DNA of 64,000 nt, from the NCBI RefSeq assembly GCF_000814325.1, contig NZ_JPHF01000010.1, positions 62,001 through 126,000 on the forward strand, read 5' to 3'. Both the position numbers and the translations under genes were made by a program. Source of the stretch: Flavihumibacter sp. ZG627 (GTDB taxonomy: Bacteria > Bacteroidota > Bacteroidia > Chitinophagales > Chitinophagaceae). Each line of letters opens with the position of its first letter. The stretch's first letter is position 1. This document shows, in pieces, positions 33,723 to 41,966 of the stretch. The notes beneath the pieces are model-generated. The model saw only the letters and a program-made list of their open reading frames with translations, was not told where the DNA came from and ran no database searches.

Positions 33723-34187
33723 ATGAAAAAGCTCCTCCTCCTCGCTGCATTTTCCGCGCTTTTATTTGCCTGCGGTGGTGCACAGCAAGAAGACCAGCAG
33801 TCAGAAAATTCCGAAACAACAGACTCAAAACCGGAAGCAGCCGCGTCTCCGGATGGTGTAGGTAAATTCAAAGACGTACAGATTCCAGCTACATTAGATG
33901 CTGCCATGGCAGAGAAAGGGAAATCTGTTTATGAAGTTAAATGTTCTTCCTGCCATAAGCTAACAGATGAAAGGCTTGTAGGTCCGGGCTGGAAAGATGT
34001 TACAAAAAGAAATACAGCAGCCTGGATCATGAATTTCACCACTAACGTTGATGAGATGCTGAATACAGATCCTAAGGCTCAGGCACAATTAGAGATTTGT
34101 CTGGTACGTATGCCCAATCAAAATTTAAGCGATGATGATGCCCGTCATGTATATGAATTCATGAGGCAGAATGATGGAATAAAATAA
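33723..34187 (+). CDS. Class I cytochrome c lipoprotein, probable electron donor to NosZ
   Basis: This 154-residue protein has a lipoprotein signal (LLFACGG, Cys at 18) and an acidic, Ser/Glu-rich linker (about 20-50). A cytochrome c domain follows with haem motif CSSCHK (about 76-81) and a probable axial Met in VRMPNQNLS. It heads the operon and lies 23 bp before nosZ. In clade II nos clusters a small c-type cytochrome commonly occupies this place and is thought to pass electrons to NosZ. Confidence 0.88.
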   Translation: MKKLLLLAAFSALLFACGGAQQEDQQSENSETTDSKPEAAASPDGVGKFKDVQIPATLDAAMAEKGKSVYEVKCSSCHKLTDERLVGPGWKDVTKRNTAAWIMNFTTNVDEMLNTDPKAQAQLEICLVRMPNQNLSDDDARHVYEFMRQNDGIK

Positions 34188-34210
34188 TAAAGCCTAAAAA
34201 CAACCCAACA

Positions 34211-36229
34211 ATGAACAATCTTTCAAAATTAGGCATCGGACTACTGGTCTGTTTTGCAGCCTTTAGTTTCAATGCTTGTAAACCGAAGAACACAGGTAGT
34301 GCTGTTAGTGGTGATGCAGCCGCCAAAGCTTTTGTAGCACCTGGAAAGTATGATGAATTTTACAATTTCGTTTCCGGTGGTTTCAGTGGTCAACTTAGTG
34401 TTTATGGTCTTCCTTCGGGCCGTCTGTTCCGTGTAATCCCCGTTTTTTCTGTTGATCCTGAAAAAGGATGGGGTTATAGTGAAGAAACAAAAGCGATGCT
34501 TACAACCTCACATGGTTTCGTTCCATGGGATGACCTCCACCATACTGAACTCTCCCAGACCAATGGAGAGATAGATGGACGCTGGGTTTTCGGTAATGCC
34601 AACAATACACCACGTATTGCCCGCATCGACCTGAAAACATTCCGTACTGCAGAAATCATCGAGATTCCAAACAGTGCTGGTAACCACTCCTCCCCTTTTA
34701 TTACTGAAAATACTGAGTACGTTATTGCTGGCACGAGGTTCAGTGTTCCACTCGACAATTCAAATGGTGATGTACCCATCAGTTCTTACAAACAGAATTT
34801 TAAGGGTACTGTATCCTTCATCAGTGTTGATAAAACAAGTGGTAAAATGGATATCGCCTTCCAGTTAATTCTGCCAGGTGTAAACTTTGACCTAAGCCAT
34901 GCGGGTAAAGGACCAAGCCATGGATGGTTCTTCTTCAGCTGCTATAACAGTGAGCAGGCAAATACACTACTAGAAGTGAATGCTTCTCAGCGCGATAAAG
35001 ATTTTATCATGGCAGTGAACTGGAAAAAAGCAGAAGAATATCTGAAAGCAGGCAAAGGCGTTAAGCAGAAAGCTAGCTATAGCCGCAATACATGGGATGA
35101 GAGTACACATAGTGGCAAACATGAAATGCTTACAGAAGTGATGACACTTGATGCAGTTGCGCTTAAGGACATCGTTTATATGATTCCCTGCCCTAAATCA
35201 CCCCATGGTTGCGACGTTGATCCAACTGGTGAATACATTGTGGGAAGCGGTAAACTTGCTGCCCTGATTCCTGTATTCTCATTTAGTAAAATGCAGAAAG
35301 CAATTGCTGCAAAAGATTTCGAAGGTGAATACGATGGTATACCTGTAATCAAGTATGAATCTGCCCTGCATGGTGAAGTTCAGAAACCCGGACTTGGACC
35401 ATTGCATACAGAGTTTGACGAAAGGGGTAATGCCTATACTTCATTCTTTGTTTCTTCAGAGATAGTGAAATGGAATGTAAAAGATCTTAAAGTATTGGAT
35501 CGCGTTCCAACTTATTATTCAATCGGACACCTTAGCGTTCCTGGTGGTGACACCCGTAAGCCAAATGGAAAATATGTAGTAGCCTACAATAAGATCACCA
35601 AAGACCGCTACCTGCCAACAGGCCCTGAACTTGCACAGGCAGCACAGATATATGATATAAGCGGAGATAAGATGCAGCTTATCAATGACTTCCCAACTAT
35701 TGGTGAACCTCACTATGCGCAATCGGCCCATGCTGATGTTATCCGACCTAATTCAATTAAAATCTTTAAGATCGAAGAAAACAAACACCCTTATGCAGCT
35801 AAAGGAGAGAAAGAATCTAAGGTAGTGCGGGAGGGCAATAAAGTTCATATTTATCTAACTGCTATAAGGTCACATTTCTCCCCCGATAATATTGAAGGAA
35901 TATATGTGGGCGACGAGGTTTATTTCCACGTTACCAACCTGGAGCAGGACTGGGATGTTCCACATGGTTTTGCTGTGAAAGGTGCAAAAAATGCAGAACT
36001 ACTCATTATGCCGGGCGAAACACAAACCTTGAAATGGGTTCCTGAAAAAGTTGGAATCTGGCCTATATACTGTACAGATTTCTGTAGTGCATTGCACCAG
36101 GAAATGCAGGGATATGTGAGAGTGAGTCCAAAAGGAAGTAATGTTCCTCTAACATTTAGTTTAGGTAAGAATAGCTCTGACCCAAAAGCGCCAGGGAACA
36201 ACAGTAACAGCGACAGCACCAAAAAATAA
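34211..36229 (+). CDS. nosZ: Nitrous-oxide reductase, Sec-type (clade II)
   Basis: This 672-residue NosZ reduces N2O to N2 in the periplasm. The export signal is a Sec lipoprotein type (SFNAC, Cys23) with no twin-arginine motif, which defines clade II. The beta-propeller (about 50-540) carries CuZ histidines including the DDLHHTE pair (His110, His111) and AGNHSSPF (His159). The C-terminal cupredoxin domain has the CuA site CTDFCSALHQEM (Cys621, Cys625, His629, Met632) plus the upstream DVPHGF histidine. It follows the cytochrome c gene and is followed by a strong terminator before the accessory genes. Confidence 0.97.
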   Translation: MNNLSKLGIGLLVCFAAFSFNACKPKNTGSAVSGDAAAKAFVAPGKYDEFYNFVSGGFSGQLSVYGLPSGRLFRVIPVFSVDPEKGWGYSEETKAMLTTSHGFVPWDDLHHTELSQTNGEIDGRWVFGNANNTPRIARIDLKTFRTAEIIEIPNSAGNHSSPFITENTEYVIAGTRFSVPLDNSNGDVPISSYKQNFKGTVSFISVDKTSGKMDIAFQLILPGVNFDLSHAGKGPSHGWFFFSCYNSEQANTLLEVNASQRDKDFIMAVNWKKAEEYLKAGKGVKQKASYSRNTWDESTHSGKHEMLTEVMTLDAVALKDIVYMIPCPKSPHGCDVDPTGEYIVGSGKLAALIPVFSFSKMQKAIAAKDFEGEYDGIPVIKYESALHGEVQKPGLGPLHTEFDERGNAYTSFFVSSEIVKWNVKDLKVLDRVPTYYSIGHLSVPGGDTRKPNGKYVVAYNKITKDRYLPTGPELAQAAQIYDISGDKMQLINDFPTIGEPHYAQSAHADVIRPNSIKIFKIEENKHPYAAKGEKESKVVREGNKVHIYLTAIRSHFSPDNIEGIYVGDEVYFHVTNLEQDWDVPHGFAVKGAKNAELLIMPGETQTLKWVPEKVGIWPIYCTDFCSALHQEMQGYVRVSPKGSNVPLTFSLGKNSSDPKAPGNNSNSDSTKK

Positions 36230-36242
36230 AGCCATAGCTCAA

Positions 36243-36274
36243 AGGTCTGCCGCCACCGGCAGACCTCTTTTTTT
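36243..36274 (+). terminator. Intrinsic terminator inside the nos operon, just after nosZ
   Basis: A 10-bp stem AGGTCTGCCG (36243-36252)/CGGCAGACCT (36257-36266) has a 4-nt loop and is followed by CTTTTTTT. It should stop most transcripts after nosZ, so downstream genes depend on readthrough or a second promoter. Confidence 0.88.
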
Positions 36275-36288
36275 ATCTCACTAATAGT

Positions 36289-36966
36289 ATGATCATGATC
36301 AATAAGCTAAACCCAGTAACCCGAATAATCTGCGTGGTTGCGGCTATTGCCCTGGGGGCGGTAATCTTCCTTCCAATGTGGCGTATTGACCTGATGGCGC
36401 CGCAATATCCGGAGGGACTTTTTCTTCAGATTTACCCTAACAAATTAGGCGGAGATATTGATATAATAAATGGATTGAATCATTATATAGGGATGAAACA
36501 TATCGCTGAAAAAGATTTCATTGAATTTACTGTTTTACCCTGGCTAATAGGATCACTTGCATTCTTCGGAATACTGGCTGCCGTCATAAACCGCAAATGG
36601 TTCTTTTATACCTGGTTTGGTTTCATACTTGCTTTTGGAGTTGTTGCAATGGCTGACTTCTATATCTGGCTTCATAATTACGGTCATAACCTGGATCCTA
36701 CAGCAGCAATAAAAGTACCCGGACAAAGCTACCAGCCTCCGTTGATAGGATATAAACAACTGCTCAACTTTGGTGCCTACAGTATGCCGGATACAGGTGG
36801 ATGGATTTTTGTGGGCGTAGGACTCGCATTGATTTTTGGAATGTGGCTCGAACTTCGTCATATTATAAAAAAATCTCCCCCGAGAGCATTCACGGCATTA
36901 TTGATTCTGCCCATGCTCCTATTGTCCTCATGCCAAACCGGCCCCAAAGAGATCCCATTTGGTTAA
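36289..36966 (+). CDS. Nos-cluster membrane protein (positional equivalent of NosB), with lipoprotein-like C-terminus continuing into nosL
   Basis: This 225-residue protein has TM segments near 12-32, 68-92, 97-120 and 170-190. The N-terminal VIFLPMWRIDLMAPQYPEGL and the middle QLLNFGAYSMPDTGGW are typical of the small membrane protein that follows nosZ in clade II clusters. The last ~30 residues are odd. After RHIIKKSPPRAF comes a complete lipoprotein signal (TALLILPMLLLSSC, Cys codon 36931) and then PKEIPFG and a TAA. In the same frame, straight after the stop, the NosL motif CDHCRM follows. The tail therefore looks like the N-terminus of NosL. Confidence 0.82.
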   Translation: MIMINKLNPVTRIICVVAAIALGAVIFLPMWRIDLMAPQYPEGLFLQIYPNKLGGDIDIINGLNHYIGMKHIAEKDFIEFTVLPWLIGSLAFFGILAAVINRKWFFYTWFGFILAFGVVAMADFYIWLHNYGHNLDPTAAIKVPGQSYQPPLIGYKQLLNFGAYSMPDTGGWIFVGVGLALIFGMWLELRHIIKKSPPRAFTALLILPMLLLSSCQTGPKEIPFG

Positions 36967-36987
36967 GCAGCTTGCGATCATTGCAGG

Positions 36988-37308
36988 ATGACTATCATGG
37001 ATAATAAATATGGAACAGAACTGGTAACTACAAAAGGAAAGGTATTTTTCTTTGATGACCTTACCTGCCTTCTGGAGTATAAAAAAGCAAATCCCGGTAC
37101 AGAGATTAATGAGGGATCAATTTATATCAGCGATTTTACAGGATCAGGAAAATTACTATCACCTGCATCCGCTGCATTTGCAAAAGGCGGGAATCTACGT
37201 GGTCCGATGGGTGGGGATGTTGCAGCTTTTGCCTCTGTGGCGGACAGAGATGCATTTATCAAAGACAATAAATCTATGGCTGTGGAATGGAAAACAATTG
37301 TACCATAA
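36988..37308 (+). CDS. nosL: NosL copper-chaperone domain, severed from its signal peptide by an in-frame stop
   Basis: The NosL domain is clear: MTIMDNKYGTELVTTKGKVFFFDDLTCLLEY and PMGGDVAAF. The conserved CxxCxM site is encoded just upstream in the same frame as C-D-H-C-R-M (36973-36990), but a TAA at 36964-36966 separates it from the lipoprotein signal that ends the preceding ORF. The first available ATG (36988) is the Met of CxxCxM itself, so a protein made from it would lack both cysteines and any export signal. NosL binds Cu(I) for NosZ maturation. Unless the TAA is an assembly error or is read through, this copy should be non-functional. Confidence 0.8.
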   Translation: MTIMDNKYGTELVTTKGKVFFFDDLTCLLEYKKANPGTEINEGSIYISDFTGSGKLLSPASAAFAKGGNLRGPMGGDVAAFASVADRDAFIKDNKSMAVEWKTIVP

Positions 37309-38543
37309 TGTTTAAATTTCTTATCATCACGATAGGTTATATGCTGCTGTTAAATTGTCCATCAGCATATGCAAGAACTTTTACTGTGCAACCGGGTCAA
37401 TCTATCAAGGCTATCATTGAACAGGCTCATGACGGCGATCTGATTCGCGTATTAGCCGGCACATATAAAGAGAAGGGCATAGTTATCGACAAATCCATCG
37501 TATTGATGGGCATTGGAAATCCAGTACTTGATGGCGAGAAGAAATATGAAGTAATATCCATCACAGCTCACAATGTGGTAATAGAAGGATTTACTATCAT
37601 TAATTCAGGCTACTCAAGCATGAATGAACTTGCCGCTATTCGAATTATAAATGCAAGTGGTGTAGGTATCCGTAACAACAAACTGCTGAATAATTTTTTT
37701 GGAATCTACTGCCAGCATGCATCAAAAGCTTATATAGCCAATAATACAATCAGTAGTAATGGCATAAGTGAACTGGAAAGCGGTAATGGAATCCATGGCT
37801 GGAAAAGCGACAGCCTCGTTATTTACAATAACAATATAAGCGGGCACAGGGATGGTATTTATTTTGAGTTTGTAACGCACACGCTGATCATGAAAAATAA
37901 CAGCCATAAGAATATAAGATATGGGCTGCACTTTATGTTTTCCAATGACGACACCTATCTGGATAATATCTTCAACAATAATGGATCAGGAGTAGCAGTA
38001 ATGCACAGCCGTCGCGTCATTATGCTTAATAATGAATTCCGTGAAAACTGGGGAAGTGCTTCTTTTGGTATCCTACTGAAAGACATTTCTGATAGCCATG
38101 CAGAAGGCAACCTCTACTATAAAAATACCGTTGCCATTTATATGGAAGGAAGCAGCCGGACACTCATAAGAAGAAACAGATTTAGCAACAATGGCTATGC
38201 CATAAGGATCCAGGCAAGTTGTGATGATAACACCATTGAAAAGAATAATTTCTCCGGCAATAGTTTTGATATAGCAACCAATGGTTCGTTGGTGCTGAAT
38301 ACTTTTAATGGCAATTTCTGGGACAAGTATGAAGGGTACGATCTCAATCGCAATAAGATCGGCGATGTTCCCTATAGGCCCTTAAGTGTATATGCCATGA
38401 TCGTGGAAAGAAATGCAACGGCTATGATGCTGTTCAGGAGTCCGGTGGTTGGCCTGCTGGAAAAAGCAGAAAAAGTAATGCCTGGTCTCACACCCGAAAA
38501 TCTTAAGGATGAATATCCATTGATGAAACCATTACCGTTATGA
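37308..38543 (+). CDS. nosD: NosD, periplasmic accessory protein for NosZ copper-centre assembly
   Basis: This 411-residue protein is exported (signal FKFLIITIGYMLLLNCPSAYA, about 1-24). Parallel beta-helix (CASH/PbH1) repeats follow over about 60-345, with many NN-turns (NNKLLNNFFGIYC, NNTISSNGI, RRNRFSNNGYAI). The start at 37308 overlaps the nosL stop as TAATG, implying translational coupling; an alternative start seven codons upstream lies inside nosL. NosD works with the NosFY transporter to supply sulfur for the CuZ cluster. Confidence 0.92.
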   Translation: MFKFLIITIGYMLLLNCPSAYARTFTVQPGQSIKAIIEQAHDGDLIRVLAGTYKEKGIVIDKSIVLMGIGNPVLDGEKKYEVISITAHNVVIEGFTIINSGYSSMNELAAIRIINASGVGIRNNKLLNNFFGIYCQHASKAYIANNTISSNGISELESGNGIHGWKSDSLVIYNNNISGHRDGIYFEFVTHTLIMKNNSHKNIRYGLHFMFSNDDTYLDNIFNNNGSGVAVMHSRRVIMLNNEFRENWGSASFGILLKDISDSHAEGNLYYKNTVAIYMEGSSRTLIRRNRFSNNGYAIRIQASCDDNTIEKNNFSGNSFDIATNGSLVLNTFNGNFWDKYEGYDLNRNKIGDVPYRPLSVYAMIVERNATAMMLFRSPVVGLLEKAEKVMPGLTPENLKDEYPLMKPLPL

Positions 38544-39250
38544 TTATCGCTACAAACGTAAATAAGCAATTTGGAAAGCTTCGGGTATTGAATGACATTT
38601 CCGTTAATTGCAATAAATCACAAACCATTGCCCTTATCGGTCCTAATGGTTCCGGGAAAACTACTTTCATTAAATGCCTGCTGGGAATGGTTATTCCGGA
38701 TAGTGGATTTATAACCGTTAATGAAAAAAACATTGCACGCGATTGCCAATATCGCGAACATATTGGTTATATGCCCCAGATCAGCAGGTTTCCTGATAAT
38801 ATGACCATTGAGCAGGTAATTGATATGGTAAAGGATATCCGCGGTAAGAAGTCTGGGCTTGATATGGAGTTGGTTGAGGCATTCGGATTACCCGCTCTTT
38901 ATAAGAAGAAAATGAGGACCCTTTCCGGCGGCACCCGGCAGAAAGTAAGTGCATGCCTGGCTTTTATTTTCGATCCCGCCATTCTTATACTTGATGAACC
39001 AACAGCTGGCCTTGATCCTATATCAAGCGAAGTGCTAAAGGAAAAGATAATGAAAGAAAAGTCAAGAGGAAAACTCACACTGGTTACATCTCATGTATTG
39101 AGTGATCTTGATGATCTTGTAACGGAGATCATTTACCTCCAGGATGGATCACTAAAACTGCATAGTTCCGTTGCAAATCTGCGAAAAGACACAGGAGAAG
39201 AAAAATTGAATAAGGTGATTGCAAAGATCATGAGAGAACAGGTAAAATAA
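38540..39250 (+). CDS. nosF: NosF, ABC transporter ATPase
   Basis: This 236-residue ATPase has Walker A GPNGSGKT (34-41), a Q-loop in MPQISRF, signature LSGGTRQK (about 131-138), Walker B LILDEPTAGLD (about 151-161) and the H-loop VTSHVLSD. It overlaps nosD by 4 bp (ATGA). With NosY and NosD it forms the transporter complex needed to mature the NosZ CuZ cluster. Confidence 0.93.
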   Translation: MIIATNVNKQFGKLRVLNDISVNCNKSQTIALIGPNGSGKTTFIKCLLGMVIPDSGFITVNEKNIARDCQYREHIGYMPQISRFPDNMTIEQVIDMVKDIRGKKSGLDMELVEAFGLPALYKKKMRTLSGGTRQKVSACLAFIFDPAILILDEPTAGLDPISSEVLKEKIMKEKSRGKLTLVTSHVLSDLDDLVTEIIYLQDGSLKLHSSVANLRKDTGEEKLNKVIAKIMREQVK

Positions 39251-39254
39251 TTCT

Positions 39255-40022
39255 ATGAAAAAAATCATTAAATATATATTGATCGATATCCTCAAGAACA
39301 GGATCATCATTGCATATACGGCGCTGCTTTTCATCGTATCACTGAGCCTTTTCATGCTGGAAGATAATCCTTCCAAGGCAGTGTTGGGGCTTCTCAATAT
39401 CACCCTCATCATTGTACCCCTGATCAGCATTATTTTCTGTACCATTTACCTGTATAATTCAAGCGAATTCATTGAATTATTAGTAGCTCAACCCATAAAA
39501 AGAACCAAACTATTATTCGGGATATATCTTGGACTAATCGGATCATTACTCCTGGCCACCACTGTGGGTTTAGGTATACCTGTCTTGTTATACGACCCGG
39601 GACCAACGGGCATGACATTACTGATGACCGCAGGGGCTCTTAGTATTGTATTTGCTTCACTCGCATTATTATCGGCTGTTATTACCCGTGATAAAGCAAA
39701 AGGCATTGGTTTGGCACTGCTGCTATGGTTTTATTTTTCCTTTATCTATGATGGCCTGGTATTACTAATACTCTTCCAGTTTGCCGACTATCCAATGGAG
39801 ACGGCAATGATTGCTCTCAGTGCACTCAATCCCATCGATCTGGGGCGAATTCTATTGTTATTGCAACTTGATATATCAGCAATGATGGGCTTTACCGGAG
39901 CACTTTTCAGAGATTTCTTCGGGAGCAATCTTGGGTTATTATTTGCATCCCTGGTTATGGTGGTCTGGATGGTTATACCTTCATTTATTGCCATCAGAAA
40001 ATTCAAGAACAAAGATCTTTAG
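39255..40022 (+). CDS. nosY: NosY, ABC transporter permease
   Basis: This 255-residue membrane protein has six hydrophobic segments: about 15-33, 48-68, 95-112, 120-142, 148-172 and 230-248. It contains ELLVAQPIKRTKLLFGIYLG after TM2 and LSALNPIDLGRILLLLQLD before TM6, both typical of NosY/ABC-2 permeases. It lies 4 bp behind nosF and partners with it. Confidence 0.9.
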   Translation: MKKIIKYILIDILKNRIIIAYTALLFIVSLSLFMLEDNPSKAVLGLLNITLIIVPLISIIFCTIYLYNSSEFIELLVAQPIKRTKLLFGIYLGLIGSLLLATTVGLGIPVLLYDPGPTGMTLLMTAGALSIVFASLALLSAVITRDKAKGIGLALLLWFYFSFIYDGLVLLILFQFADYPMETAMIALSALNPIDLGRILLLLQLDISAMMGFTGALFRDFFGSNLGLLFASLVMVVWMVIPSFIAIRKFKNKDL

Positions 40023-40028
40023 TAGCTT

Positions 40029-40415
40029 ATGAAAAAAGATATCACCGGCAGGAAAGACATTGAACTGTTGATTAACAGCTTTTATAAAATAGTGAAGGAA
40101 GATCCTGTGATTGATTATTTCTTTAATGATGTAGTAAAGGTGAACTGGGAGAAACACCTCCCTACCATGTATGACTTCTGGGAGAACATACTTTTTTATA
40201 CCGGTGTTTACAATGGTAATCCTATGGCCATTCATAAAAACCTGCATCACCTTTCACCACTGAAAAAAGAACATTTTGAGCAATGGTTAATGATATTCAG
40301 CAATACGGCAAACAGCTTATTCAGTGGCCCGAATACAGATTTGATTATTCAGAGGGCGCAGTCAATTGCAACGGTAATGGAATTAAAAATTCTCCATCCC
40401 GCCAATATCGATTAA
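40029..40415 (+). CDS. Group III truncated haemoglobin
   Basis: This 128-residue globin shows group III features: Phe/Tyr-rich B helix (IDYFF), FWENILFYTGVYNGNP, and the proximal His candidate in NPMAIHKNLHHL (His69), followed by HFEQWLMIF with the conserved Trp. It is 6 bp behind nosY and ends the operon. Truncated haemoglobins of this group bind O2 and NO. Here NO protection of the copper enzyme or NO scavenging during denitrification is plausible but inferred from position. Confidence 0.88.
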   Translation: MKKDITGRKDIELLINSFYKIVKEDPVIDYFFNDVVKVNWEKHLPTMYDFWENILFYTGVYNGNPMAIHKNLHHLSPLKKEHFEQWLMIFSNTANSLFSGPNTDLIIQRAQSIATVMELKILHPANID

Positions 40416-40417
40416 AT

Positions 40418-40455
40418 AAAAAAGGTTTGAAGAAAACTTCAAACCTTTTAAAGGA
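40418..40455 (+). terminator. Bidirectional terminator between the globin and fasciclin genes
   Basis: An A-rich arm with GGTTTGAAG, loop AAAA and complementary CTTCAAACC with T-run (40418-40449) lies between two convergent genes and fits both directions. Confidence 0.85.
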
Positions 40456-40458
40456 TTT

Positions 40459-41022
40459 TTATTGAGGTAATAAAACCTCATCAATCACATGGATGATGCC
40501 ATTACTTGCAGGAACTGATGCCAGAATTGTTGCTTTTCCATTCACCATTATCTTACCATCTTTAACACTGATATTGATCTTACCTCCATTGGCCTGACCA
40601 AGTACCTGGCCATCAGACATATAATCTGTTTTGATTACGCCAACATAAACATGATACTGCAGAATATTTTCCAGGTCAGCTTTCTTATCAGCTTTCAACA
40701 ATCCCTCAACGGTACCAGCAGGAAGTTTATCAAAAGCAGCATTAGTTGGAGCAAACACTGTAAAAGGGCCAGCATTGGAGAGAACATCTACCAGGCCAGC
40801 AGCTTGAACAGCTTTAACCAGCGTGGTATGATCTGCACTTCCGATAGCAACTTTGACAATATCCTTTTGTGATACATCATCCTGTACGGCAGATTGTCCG
40901 GCTATAATAGCACCTGATTCAACAGCGGATTCTGTTGCCTTGGTTTCTGTTGCATTATTATTGCAGGCAGTTAAGAAAAACAGCATCGCACAGGAAGCGA
41001 TGCACCAGTTTGTCAATTTCAT
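40459..41022 (-). CDS. Fasciclin-domain lipoprotein
   Basis: This 187-residue protein has a lipoprotein signal (LFFLTACNN, Cys20) and a single FAS1 domain (about 55-185). It contains TTLVKAVQAAGLVDVLSNAGPFTVFAPTNAAFDKLP and the second motif NGIIHVIDEVLLP at the C-terminus. FAS1 proteins mediate cell-surface adhesion; the Bacteroidota role is unclear. It converges on the nos operon and shares its terminator. Confidence 0.9.
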   Translation of the reverse strand: MKLTNWCIASCAMLFFLTACNNNATETKATESAVESGAIIAGQSAVQDDVSQKDIVKVAIGSADHTTLVKAVQAAGLVDVLSNAGPFTVFAPTNAAFDKLPAGTVEGLLKADKKADLENILQYHVYVGVIKTDYMSDGQVLGQANGGKINISVKDGKIMVNGKATILASVPASNGIIHVIDEVLLPQ

Positions 41023-41121
41023 ACTATTGTTATTTTGGGGGTTGAATAATTACCCGAAAATATTGCGCATGTCACACATACATTATGATTCCTGCTATGA
41101 TGTTCCTATGATTTTTGTCAT

Positions 41122-41151
41122 AAAAAAAGCAGGTAGTAGACACTACCCGCG
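41122..41151 (-). terminator. Terminator downstream of the transposase-derived gene
   Basis: On the minus strand GCGGGTAGT-GTCT-ACTACCTGC (one mismatch) is followed by TTTTTTTA. Confidence 0.75.
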
Positions 41152-41178
41152 TTACACACACATGAGAAAATAAAAAGT

Positions 41179-41820
41179 TCAGGATTGCAATTGCAAAGTT
41201 TGCAGTGGCGTCTTGTTGATCATTTGTAAAAGACTCATTTCTATATTGCCATGCCTGTTGTTATATCTGTATTCACACTCCTTAATATGGAGGTAAAGGG
41301 TATTCCTGTTAAGTCCGCGAAATTTCAGCAGACGGTTTCGGGTAAGTCCCCAGAAGCCGGATATCTCATCGCTGAAATGCCTGCCATTATTACCGGCATC
41401 CCGCCGGTATAGCCGCCAGTTTGAAAAATCAGCAACTGCATGAATAGTGGCCATGGGTCCTGCCTCCGCATGGGCGGGTTGTTGCCACTGTATAAGACTG
41501 TCTCTGTCAAGATCAGACAGACCTGCAGAATATACCTGACCATTCCATCTTGTAAACCCGTAATAAGTTGTTTTAGGAAAATCTCCCGGTTGCTGACCAG
41601 AGAGAAGGTAATTCTCCGGTAATTGATGCGATGGAAATGTACTGTCGCAGTGGTGCGCCAATTTCGTCCGGATCATTTTGAGGTATGCGTTTATTGTAAC
41701 GCGACTAACGCCTGTGATCTCTGCAATCTGGGTTGCGGTCAGGTCTTCACAAAACAGGTTAACGATCTCCCTCGACTTTCGTTCTGAAAGGTGGGCGCCT
41801 TTAAGCATTTTGTTTTTCAT
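41179..41820 (-). CDS. IS1595-like transposase-derived HTH protein, catalytic residues lost
   Basis: This 213-residue protein begins with the HTH region of Bacteroidota IS1595-like transposases (SERKSREIVNLFCEDLTATQIAEITGVSRVTINAYLK, about 12-48). It ends with their C-terminal signature FWGLTRNRLLKFRGLNRNTLYLHIKECEYRYNNRHGN, read in parts near 160-196. The catalytic core between is much changed: ADFSNWRLY sits where the second Asp belongs, SGFW where E(G/S)FW is usual, and no first Asp is recognisable. No flanking inverted repeats were found. It is either an old remnant or a domesticated DNA-binding protein; the intact frame favours the latter. Confidence 0.6.
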   Translation of the reverse strand: MKNKMLKGAHLSERKSREIVNLFCEDLTATQIAEITGVSRVTINAYLKMIRTKLAHHCDSTFPSHQLPENYLLSGQQPGDFPKTTYYGFTRWNGQVYSAGLSDLDRDSLIQWQQPAHAEAGPMATIHAVADFSNWRLYRRDAGNNGRHFSDEISGFWGLTRNRLLKFRGLNRNTLYLHIKECEYRYNNRHGNIEMSLLQMINKTPLQTLQLQS

Positions 41821-41966
41821 CCGATAAGGTTTGGTTTTGGTTTAATTACGAAAAACTTCGGAGGTAAATTTCCAACCAAATACTTGCAGCAAAAACATAA
41901 TATACACCAACCGGGTAATGTGTGAGGAGGAATGGATTTAATAAATGATGGAGGGTTAGGAGCTGG

